Origin: Triticum aestivum
Taxonomy: Eukaryota; Streptophyta; Magnoliopsida; Poales; Poaceae
Length of the DNA: 64,000 nt
Assembly: GCF_018294505.1 (NCBI RefSeq)
Contig: NC_057809.1
Coordinates: forward strand, 421,498,233-421,562,232
Direction: 5' to 3'
A program made the translations under genes and the position numbers. The stretch's first letter is position 1. The number at the start of each line of letters is the position of its first letter. The notes beneath the pieces were generated by a model, which saw nothing but the letters and a program-made list of their open reading frames with translations, did no database searches and had not been told where the DNA came from. Shown piece after piece: positions 54,920 through 64,000 of the stretch.

Positions 54920-56798
54920 GATGGCGCTTGCCACGACACGCTACAAGGCATCACCAGCGCCTGCGCGGCGAGCAGCCTCGCCGATCTCCTCGACGAAACC
55001 CTCATCTCCGACGAGCTCGCCTCCGATGCGGGCACCGACCACCTCGCCAACCTTCTCGGCCAGCTCCATGTCTCCAGCGAGCCCGCTCAAGACCTGGAGT
55101 CGGTTGGCTCCACCGACCCGATGCCTGTCGACTCCGACACGGCCTCGTTCGACACCTTCCCCACCAACGTCACAATCTACAACGACCCGCTTCCCTGAGC
55201 CGGTGGCTGCGACGCTGTCACCGCCGAAGTGATGGTTTCCGGCCACGGCGGCCCGGCCGACGAGAGCGCCCACGACGCCCCGCACGCGGCGGCCCATGAC
55301 TTGTTCACCCCCTCCCGGCTAATACCGATGACGAAGCACTGGAGGCACGCCGCCTCGCCCTCCTCGCAGAGGGCCGGAGGCTGGCTTCTGTAAGACGCCT
55401 CACTGAGGCCTACCAGTGCGAATCCGACCGCGCCGCCTTCGGCACGCCGGCCCCGGGCGGGCCAAGCCGGGCCAGCCTTGTCAAGCAACGCGGCGCCGTC
55501 ATCGCCGACACGCTGGGAGTCGACCGCCTGGTCTATGCCACTCCGCTCGAGAACTTGCGTGCCGCCCAGGAGGCCGTAGACGAGTTGGACGGCTTGGAGG
55601 CCGAAGACCTCCCCCACATGACCCGGCGCATCCAACAGCCGATCGATGCAGCCGCGCAGCGGCACGAAGTCGACGCCCGCGTGGAAAGCCCTCCCCCGCG
55701 CCGAGATCACGGTGCAACGTCCCGGACACCGACTACGAGCAACACCCGCGCACGGCGCGAGAAAGAGCCGGTTGCCAACCGTAGCCGGACCCGATTCTCC
55801 ATCGAGCGAGATGCGGATGGCCATCCCCGAGCCATGGAATGGCGGGGCAACCCGCCTCCGCCTCCGCCCCGCGAAGAGAGATATCCCGCCCCACCACCAG
55901 TAGCGCACCCGACTCTCAGCGGCCGGCTAGGCCGCCGCGAGGGAGTCGGCGAGAACGACGCCCGCCATCGGATCGACCGCCTGGCACGATCCCTGGCGTT
56001 GGAAGAATAAGACGATGTCGGCCCGCCTTGTTTCGGCCCCCACATCCGCGACGAGCCCTTCCCCAAAGGGTTCTCGCTCCCAAGAGACACGCCCAAGTAC
56101 AACGGCTCCGTGAAGCCGGAAGACTGGTTGATCGACTACTCCACGGCGGTTAGCATAGCCAACGACAACCGGTGCGTTGCCGTGAAGTACGTGCCCCTCA
56201 TGTTGCAAGGCACGGTGTGGACCTGGCTCAACAGCCTCAAGCCGCGCAGCATCAACAGCTGGCCGGACTTCACAGAAGCCTTCATCCGCAACTTCACCAA
56301 CACCTACAAGCGGGCTCCCAAGCCCAGACAGCTCTCCTTATGCGTACAAGGCCCCGCCGAGTCCACTCACGATTACCTCACGCGTTGGGCCGAGCTCCGC
56401 AACTCTTGCGAAGGGGTGCACGAGGTGCAAGCCATAGAATACTTCACAGCCGGATGCCGAGAAGGCACCCTCCTCAAGCACAAGCTCCTCTGCGACGAGC
56501 CGACTACCCTCGACGAGCTTCTGGACATAGCGGACAAGTACGCCACCGCCGACTCCTGATGAAGACCGAGCTTCGGGTAGACGCGTCCGGGAAAGTACTT
56601 AACCCGGCGCCCAAGACGCCGGCTGGGGATCCCGGCCGACGCCCACACTCGAACGACCACAAGCGCAAGGGCTCCGCGCCGCCTCCCGCCAGTCGGCAGG
56701 TGGCCACAGTTGAAGACGCGCCGCCTGAAGGGCGACCGGCACCCAAGAAGCTCAAGGGCGGCAGGCCTGCTTGGCAGCCCGCCTTCTCCTACGAGTAA
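54920..56798 (+). pseudogene. E4 gag
   Basis: The likely start is the ATG at 54920 (MALATTRYKA), but the N-terminal part needs frame changes before about 55500 and is decayed. From 55555 the frame is open apart from TAA at 56008-56010. The capsid-like part (Retrotrans_gag) is 56110-56559, with WTWLNSLKPRSINSWPDF, FIRNFTNTYK and YLTRWAELRNSC. The frame ends with TGA at 56557-56559, and the C-terminal basic part (MKTELRVDASGKVLNP) continues in another frame from 56562 to the TAA at 56796-56798. A zinc-knuckle-like CEFHSG...CHWL follows in the pol frame. Confidence 0.82.
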
Positions 56799-57884
56799 AC
56801 TCTCGATGCCCCGTGCGAGTTCCACAGCGGCGCGAAGCCGTCCAACCACACAACCCGGAAGTGCCACTGGCTCACCCGAATCTCTAAAGGCGAGGGGCTC
56901 GTGCCGCCTCCGCCTGCTGGCCCGCCGCCTCCGGCCCCGCCGCCTCCGGCTGCTCGGCCCGCAGTCGGAGCCGTGCATGACGAATTCCCCGACGAGCAAG
57001 CAACCTACATCGTCTTTACAAGCCAGCCCGAAGACCGGCGCAGCAAACGCTGAGAGCACCAGGAAGTCAGCGTGGTCGCTGCCAACCCCGCTGGACACAT
57101 GCATTGGTTAGAAAAGCCCATCAGCTGGAGCCAGGCCGACCATCCAGAGGTGATGCCGTCTCCAGGCTCTTATGCCTTGGTCCTGGAAGCCACCCTTGCA
57201 ATAGACAGACGCGCCGCCCGCTTCTCCCGTGTGTTGATAGACGGCGGGAGCAGCATCAACATCCTGTACCGTGACACCCTGGAGAAGCTAAATGTCAAGA
57301 CGAAGCAGCTCATGCCTACTCGGACAGTGTTTCACGGCATCGTACCCGGCCTGTCCTGCGCCCCTATTGGCAAGATCAAGATTGATGTACTTTTTGGGGA
57401 CAAGGAGCATTTCCGCCGGGAAGCGATCTGGTTTGAAGTGGTGGACCTGGAGAGCCCTTACCATGCATTGCTTGGCCGACCTGCCTTGGCCAAATTCATG
57501 GCAGTTCGCCACTATGCATACCTCAAGATGAATATACCAAGCACCAAAGGCTTCATCACCATAGCCGGCGATTACAAGAAGTCCTCTGAGTGCGCAGCAG
57601 CCAGCAGCCGGCTGGCCGAGTCCTTTGTGATTGTCGAAGAAAAGAAGATGCTGGACCGAGTCATGGCCATAGCCGGCAAGCAGTCGGCCGTGTCCCCCGA
57701 CCCCAAGGAGCATGATGCTCAAGGATCTTTCCAGCCGGCCAAGGAGATGAAGAAGATACCTCTTGACCCCGAGCATCTAGAGAGGTTTGCCGTCATCGGG
57801 GCAAACCTGAACATCAAATAGGAAGGCGAGCTCGCCGATTTTCTCCGTGAGAATCAGGACATCTTTGCATGGTCCCCCAAGGAC
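56799..57884 (+). pseudogene. E4 protease region
   Basis: In frame with pol. A Pro-rich linker (56900-56960) precedes an in-frame TGA at 57051-57053, then the aspartic protease with FSRVLIDGGSSINILYRD (near 57220-57275) and HALLGRPALAKFMAV (near 57460). A TAG at 57819-57821 separates it from RT in the same frame. The active-site Asp is present. Confidence 0.87.
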
Positions 57885-58892
57885 ATGCCGGGTGTTCCGA
57901 GGAAATTCGCCGAGCACAAACTACACATTCGAGAAGACGCGAAGCCAGTCAAAAAACCCCTTCGCCGACTGTCGGAGGAGAAACGCAGGATTGTAGGGGA
58001 GGAGATAGCCCGGCTTCTGGCAGCCGGCTTTATTATGGAAGTTTTCTTTCCAGAGTGGCTCGCCAACCCAGTCCTCGTGCTAAAGAAGAACAACAAGTGG
58101 CGCATGTGCATAGACTACACAAGCCTCAACAAGGCCTACCCCAAAGATCCCTTTGCCCTGCCAAGGATAGAGCAAGTGATAGACTCCACAGGCGGATGCG
58201 AGCTGTTGAGCTTCTTGGATGCTTACTCAGGATATCACCAGATAAAGCTGGATCCGGATGACCGCCTGAAGACCGCCTTCATCACACCATTTGGAGCCTT
58301 CTGTTACCTGACTATGACATTCGGATTGAGAAATGCCGGTGCCACTTTTCAGCGTTGCATGCAGAAGTGCCTCCTCAAACAGCTCGGCAGAAACGCTCAT
58401 GTTTACGTGGACGACATCGTGGTGAAGACGGAGAAGCGCGGCACCTTGCTGGGAGACCTCAAGGAAACGTTTGAGAACCTGCGCCGATTTCAAATCAAGC
58501 TCAACCTCGAGAAATGCGTGTTCGGAGTGCCAGCCAGCCAGCTCCTAGGCTTCCTGGTCTCCGAACGCGGCATCGAATGCAACCCGGTGAAGATCAAGGC
58601 CATCGAGAGAATGGAGATCCCCACCAAGCTTCAAGATATTCAAAAGTTCACCAGGTGCTTGGCCTCCTTGAACCGCTTCATCAGCCGGCTCGGAGAGAAA
58701 GCTCTCCCCCTCTACCGCCTCATGAAGAAGAGCACTCACTTCGAGTGGAACGACCAGGCCGACCAAGCTTTTCACGAGCTAAAGAAGATGCTGGCCACGC
58801 CGCCCGTTCTGGCGGCGCCGACTGAGAAAGAGCCCATGCTCCTCTACATCGCCGCAACCAGCCGGGTGGTCAGCACCGTCATCGTAGTCTAA
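57885..58892 (+). pseudogene. E4 reverse transcriptase
   Basis: Motifs in order: EWLANPVLVLKK, WRMCIDYTSLNKAYPKDPFA (Cys is usual where Tyr stands in NKAYP), LLSFLDAYSGYHQIK, TFGLRNAGATFQRCM, and active site VYVDDIVVKT (near 58405). It then runs to the RNase H junction and ends at an in-frame TAA (58890-58892). The ATG at 57885 is an internal methionine. The polymerase catalytic Asp pair is intact. Confidence 0.9.
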
Positions 58893-61235
58893 CGCCCAGA
58901 AGAAGGCCGAGCCCAGCCGGTCCAGAGGCTGGTGTATTATTTGAGCGAGGTGCTGTCCGCCTCAAAGCAGAACTACCCGCACTACCAGAAGATGTGTTAC
59001 GGTGTGTACTTCACCGCCAAGAAGCTGAAGCCCTACTTTCAAGAGCATCCCGTCACGGTCGTACGCACCGCCCCGCTGGCCGAGATCATAGGCAGCCGGG
59101 ACGCATCCGGCCGGGTGGCGAAATGGGCCATCGAGCTGGCCCCTTACACGATCTTCTACCAGCCCCGCACCGCCATCAAGTCCCAAGCACTGGCCGACTT
59201 CCTCGTCGACTGGGCCGAGACCCAGTACCTGCCGCCGGCTCCCGACTCCACCCATTGGCGCATGCACTTCGACGGGTCCAAAATGCGCACCGGCTTGGGA
59301 GCCGGCGTCGTCCTTACCTCTCCCAAAGGCGACAAGCTCAGATACACGCTGCAGATCCACTTTGCCGCCTCCAACAACATGGCCGAGTACGAGGCGCTCA
59401 TACACGGGCTCCGGCTTGCCAAAGAACTTAACATTCGCCAGATCCTATGTTATGGCGACTCGGACCTGGTGGTCCAGCAATCATCCGGCGACTGGGACGC
59501 CAAGGACGCAAATATGGCGAGCTACCGCTTCCTGGTCCAACAACTCAGCGGATACTTTGAAGGATGCGAGTTCCTCCACTTACCGCGAGCCGACAACGAG
59601 CCAACCGATGCCCTGGCTCGAATAGGCTCTACTCGGCAAGCAATACCAACCGGCATCGCTCTACAACGCCTCCTCAAGCCATCTATCAAGCCGTCTCCAG
59701 AATCCGACTCCATCTTCGTGCCGCCTGACCCCGATGCGGCCGGGTCCGGCTCGAAGAACCGAGCAGGCAACCCCGAGACTCCCGCAGCCGGCCCGGGGAC
59801 TTCGGCAACCGGCTCGGAGACTGCCACACCCGGCTCAGGGACTGCGGTAGCCGGCCCGGGGACTGCACCAGCACAACAGCCGGCGGCCGACTCCAGCATT
59901 TCACCACCCAGCCCGCCCACCCTGGTGGCAGTTGCCACATTGGCAGTAGAAGAAGTCGCGGCTCCGTCATGGGCTCAGTCCATCCTCAACTTCCTAGTAA
60001 ACCAAGACCTGCCGGCTGACGAAACAGAAGCAAGACAAGTCCAACGTCGAGCTGGAGCCTACACAATCGTCAACAGAGAACTAGTCAAGCGCAGTGTCAC
60101 TAGAATCCTCCAACGGTGCGTCGAGCAAGAGAAGGGCATTGCAATCCTCAGAGACATTCACCAAGGAGAATGCGGCCACCATGCGGCCTCAAGATCACTT
60201 GTCGCCAAAGCCTTCCGCCATGGTTTCTTCTGGCCGACTGCTTTGGATGACGCCAAAGAATTAGTTAAACATTGCAAGGGGTGCCAACTCTTCAGCTCCA
60301 AGCCACACATGCCGGCTTTGGCACTCAAGACCATTCCCCTCACTTGGCCGTTCGCCGTTTGGGGACTGGACATGGTGGGCCCATTCAAGATGGCGCGCGG
60401 CGGCATCACGCATTTGCTCGTCGCCGTGGAGAAATTCACCAAGTGGATTGAGGCAAAGCCGATCAAGAAGCTGAATGGGCCGACTGCTGTGACGTTCATC
60501 GCAGACATAACAACTCGGTACGGCGTGCCACACATCATCATCACCGACAATGGCACGAATTTTGCCAAAGGAGCCTTGGCACGTTTCTGCGCAGCCCAAG
60601 GTATCCGACTGGACTTAGCATCCGTCGCCCACCCGCAGTCAAACGGCCACGTCGAGCGAGCCAATGGCCTCATCCTCTCCGGCATCAAGCCCAGACTGGT
60701 CGTACCTCTGGAGCGCTCAGCCGGTTGTTGGCTCGATGAGCTGCCAGCTGTCCTCTGGAGTCTGCGCACTACACCAAACAAGTCAACCGGCTTCACCCCT
60801 TTCTTCCTTGTGTATGGTGCCGAGGCGGTCATCCCAACTGACATCGAGTTCGACTCGCCTCGAGTAACCATGTACACGGAAGCGGAGGCCAAGGAAGCAC
60901 GAGAAGACGGTGTTGACCTGCTGGAAGAAAGCCGACTGTTAGCCCTCAGCCGTTCTGCCATCTACCAGCAGGGTTTGCGCCGCTAACACAGCCGGAAGGT
61001 CAGGCCAAGATCTTTCCAAGAGGGCGATCTTGTGCTCCGGCTGATCCAGCGAACAGCCGGCCAGCACAAACTCTCGGCCCCTTGGGAAGGCCCCTTCGTC
61101 ATCAGCAGAGCTCTAGGCAACGACTCCTACTACCTGATCGACGCATAGAAGCCGAAGGCACGCAAGAGAGACGACTCCGGCAAGGACTCGGAACAACCAT
61201 GGAGCGCCAACCTCCTTCGAAGATTTTATAGTTGA
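58893..61235 (+). pseudogene. E4 RNase H, second RNase H and integrase
   Basis: The same frame continues: degenerate first RNase H (58920-59210), second archaeal-type RNase H (MHFDGSKMRTGLGAG, NNMAEYEALIHG, YGDSDLVVQQ, RADNEPTDALARIG), then a Gly/Pro/Ala/Thr-rich linker with imperfect PGT repeats (about 59730-59890). Integrase follows: zinc region (HQGECGHHAASR, then CKGC), core (GLDMVGPFKMARGG, ITDNGTNFAKG, SNGHVERANGL), C-terminus with EGDLVLRLIQ and WEGPFVI, ending LRRFYS with TGA at 61233-61235. Premature stops are TAA at 60984-60986 and TAG at 61146-61148. No frameshift is needed. Confidence 0.88.
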
Positions 61236-61898
61236 AATGCAGTATGTACCAGCTAACTTTTGTATTAAGTACAAGACAAAAGGCTCCCCGAGAAGGGCTC
61301 GGGGACTGCCATCCCTTATCTATGAATGAAAAGTATCATGCTTATGACCTTGTCATTTCATTTACTTGTTCCGTCAGGCACCGGGTTCGACTAGTCGGCT
61401 CGGGGACTGGCCGACTGGAGTTATATTAGAAGTCCTACCCGCAGTCAGACAAGTAGTGTGCCGGCTCCCAAGCCTTCTCTTGCCAAAAGTCGCAGTTCGA
61501 AGAACCGGCTGTCCGGCTGGCAAGAGTTAAAGGCAGGAACGGGCGCCCACATGAAAAACGGCTAGGGACTAACGGACTAATATAACAAAAGCCGGTTTTT
61601 TCTCCCACCGCCGACTGGCCACCAGAGTAGCCGGCCGGCCGGTTTCCATTCACTTCACTTCAATCCAAGAAAGCTCAAGTACTTGCCTCCCCAAAGAGGG
61701 AAGGCGGCAAAGGAAAAGGCCTAAGGATAAAAAGTATACGCGAATGGAAACCAAACATGCACATAACAATATTTACATAAAAGACCTCCGAGAGGCCAGC
61801 ATTCAACATAGTTTGGATACACCCCCAGTGGGTGGAACTGCGAAAACTTAATGAAGATTGTTCAAAAGACAACAAGCAGGAAAAGCAAAGACGGCAGG
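61236..61898. other. E4 spacer between pol and antisense gene
   Basis: I see no gene in this stretch. It contains 'GGCTCGGGGACTG'-type motifs (61290-61305, 61398-61410) and then the probable 3' untranslated end of the antisense gene, which stops at 61899. Confidence 0.6.
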
Positions 61899-63950
61899 TC
61901 AAGCTGGCGGAGCAACTGACGAGCCGGGCTGGTTGGCAGAGACGGTCGGGCCGGCTGAAGGAGCGGCCAGCTGGCGAACTTCGGCTTGGTCACCGCCCCC
62001 CGCAGAGGGCGCGCTTCCACGCGCTTCATTGCTAGAGGCACGGTCGGCCTGAAGTTGGCTGGTTGTTCCACCAGCCGGCTCGACGTCTTCGCCGTCCTCC
62101 TCCTCGTCATCCTCGCCCTCGTCGCTGGAGGCGATCTCCTCCGCCAAGTCCTCGCCCACCGTCAGGTTCATCCCGAACCACTCCTCCGGCTGAGCAACAC
62201 TGTCATCATCGATTTCGGGTGCGAAAACGCTGATGTCGGTGCTCTCGGCGATCGTCGAAGCTCGCTGGGCGATAGCCGGCCTCACCTCCTCCAGCTCCGT
62301 GTCGGCATCCATCCGCCAAGTGCGCAGCTAGTCCAGGCTCAGTCCTGGGTACCAAGCCCGAACGAACACCAACGCCCGCCCAGCTCCGAGGCGGGCCGCC
62401 GACGCCTTCCAAGCCTCGAAACGACCAACTGCGACCTCCAGCCAGTCGGCAGTCCGGCTTGGGGTGCGGGGGATCGTCTCGCCGGGCCAGAGGGCGGCCA
62501 ACACTTGCGCCCCGGCGCGTTGGAGCCGGCGAAGCATCCGATGAGCCGGCTGCAACCGCGCCAGGATAGCCAAGAGCTGCTCCTCAAGCGTCCGGTTCAC
62601 ATCCGGCGCGATGTTGGCCCCCGTCTGACGGCGCGCCTCGCGATGGGCTTCGATGCTTTGGGCAGCGAAGGTGGAGTAGCCGGGGAAGTAGTCTGCACAA
62701 AAAGATAAGCAGCAGCACAAGTTAAGCCAAAGACCAGGCGGCAATGGGTAGGAGAGGAGCGAGGAAGGCGGCTTACCATCGATCAAATCCTCGATCCGGC
62801 TGAAGCCTTCATCCAGAGCTCGCGGGGTCTCAGCCCAGCTCGCCGCCTCGGTCTCGTACTTCGCCTTCAGGGCGGCTTCGCTATCCTGCGCCTTCTGTAG
62901 GGCCGCCTTGTGGCTCCGCTCTTGGTTGGCCAACTTCTTGGCCAGGCGATCACGCTCCTGGACCAAGGTAGCGTACTCGGCATCCTTGGTATGAAGGGCG
63001 GCTTTCGCTTCGCCGACCTCCTTCCTCAAGTCGGCATTGGCCCCTGAAGACAAAGAAAAAGAAAAATCAATAAGGAAAGAGTCGTCAAGAAAGATCCGAC
63101 CCGACTGCTCAGCAGTCGGCCCGAATCTCGGGGACTACACCCAGTGGGTGCGCTGACGCGCCCCCCACAGGAGACAGACAAGATCGAGTACTTACTTCAG
63201 CTGTCAGCCAGGTCATCGGTCCTCCGGCTCAACTCCCGAGCCTGGGAGTTGAAGGCGGCAACACGGAGGTTGTGATATTCCTAGAAGTTCAGACAAGAGG
63301 CAAAAATAAGGTAGCCGTCAAGAAAGATCCGACCCGACTGCGCAGCAGTCGGCCCGAATCTCGGGGACTACACCCAGTGGGTGCGCTGACGCGCCCCCAC
63401 GGAAGAAATCAAGAGAGCAAAGTGGCCAAGAATGAAGGACTTACCCGGATGGTGGCTCGCGTCGACAGGAACTCCTGGGTGAACTGTTGCAGTAGGGCGG
63501 CCTGAGCTTGCAGCCGGCTCCGGACCCCTTGAGCCGCCACATTCAGCTCGCCAGTCCCCCTGCTAGGAGTCCACTCGGACATGGCAGTGTTGTCCGCCTC
63601 CAGATCTTGCACCGACTGGCCTACGCCCGCGACTCGGCGCGACTACGGCGGAGCGGCGCCTCCCCCTGCGCGCCGGCCCGTCACCGGTTGTACCTCGAGG
63701 CCGGCTCTGTTCTCTGGCTCACCCCCGGTCGGCCCCTCTGGCGCCGCTGACGATTGGCCGCCTTGGCCCGCTCCGGTTGGTGCTGCTGGCGGCGCTCTCC
63801 TCGCAAAGGCCACGAGGTTCTGCCCCCTCTCCATCAGCGGCGGGCCTTGGACGATCTCCTCCGCCAAGGGCAATGGGGTGTCGGGGGCCATGGCTCGGAG
63901 GGGAATGGCGAGCAGCGGAGGCTGGTCGCGCGAGCCCTCCGCCTCCGTCT
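61899..63950 (-). pseudogene. E4 antisense gene, coiled-coil tail and C-terminus
   Basis: Antisense to E4; the N-terminal part is outside the window. Exons with splice-like borders on minus: one ending at 63445 (donor GTAAGTCC); about 63272-63195 (EYHNLRVAAFNSQARELS, acceptor TTCTAG, donor GTAAGTAC); 63044 to about 62775 (coiled coil, KEVGEAKAALHTKDAEYATL, donor GTAAGCC); and about 62693-61899 (DYFPGYSTFAAQSIEAHREA, PAHRMLRRLQRAGAQVLAAL, RTADWLEVAVGRFEAWKASA, acidic end). In-frame stops are a TGA at the end of the second exon and TAG at 62328-62330. The terminal domain is a plant-retrotransposon-associated type of unknown function. Same architecture as the tails of E1 and H, divergent in sequence. 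Confidence 0.7.
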
Positions 63951-64000
63951 CCGTGGTCGCCGCCCCCGCCTGGGCCTTGGCTGCCGCGTCGGCCTGCTCC

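Larger units (their letters stand above)
53639..64000 (+). mobile_element. E4: Tat-lineage LTR retrotransposon, runs off window
   Basis: The 5' LTR is 53639-54819 (TGTCGGAGTA...CACCCGACA), preceded by GTATT (53634-53638, expected TSD). A PBS-like site (TTTGGCGCCCACCGTGGGGC) starts at 54820. Then come gag (to about 56798), protease, reverse transcriptase, RNase H, second RNase H and integrase on plus (to 61235), a spacer, and an antisense accessory gene on minus from beyond the window to 61899. The 3' LTR is outside. Gene order and the second RNase H place it in the Tat lineage, as for E2, but its LTR is unrelated to E2's. Confidence 0.92.

Overview
The window is repetitive DNA from a large grass genome, almost certainly the wheat/barley/Aegilops tribe (Triticeae). 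The evidence is plant Ty3/gypsy lineages (Tat, Athila, Tekay/Del), a CACTA transposon with TTTGCCGTC subterminal repeats, a Tourist-like MITE, and LTR ends I recognise from Triticeae. I see no free-standing host gene, rRNA, tRNA or CRISPR array. Family names are from recognition; no database was searched.

The layout is a set of transposons nested in each other, and most junctions are confirmed by matching target-site duplications (TSDs). The oldest visible layer, called H here, is a Tat-type element read on the minus strand. It survives as 13622-14610 and 48163-51213. (a) A CACTA transposon (3' end at 13621; body at 8505-13621, probably also 1-806) sits in an intron of H's accessory gene. That CACTA carries E1 (807-8499, TSD GTTGG), which itself holds a solo LTR (6714-7259, TSD GGAAG), and a MITE (10566-10946, TSD TTA). 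(b) An Athila-lineage element (14611-48162, TSD GCGGT) splits H. Inside it is a Tat element, E2 (18166-43447, TSD CAAAT), and inside E2 is a Tekay chromovirus (21037-35151, TSD GTTTT). (c) On the right, element E3 (3' LTR 51214-51683) cuts H's protease region. E3 is interrupted at 53638/53639 by Tat element E4, which runs off the window.

The most interesting system is the set of accessory genes in the Tat-type elements. E1, E2, E3, E4 and H each carry a gene antisense to the element, at or near the 3' LTR side, with its own start and usually introns. In E1, E3 and H it is a 'putative gypsy-type transposon' protein (Transposase_28-like head plus coiled-coil tail). E4 shows the coiled-coil tail and C-terminus. 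E2 instead carries a B3-like protein. E1 and E2 share LTRs and the antisense promoter region but differ in cargo: E1 has no gag-pol, while E2 has a complete but stop-riddled gag-pol. The Tekay element has a different extra gene, a sense-strand ORF between the primer-binding site and gag.

Coding condition varies. The Tekay gag-pol has two single-base frame disruptions and no internal stop that I saw. E2 and E4 pol keep one frame but carry several stops. The Athila element has an uninterrupted gag-protease ORF and no pol.
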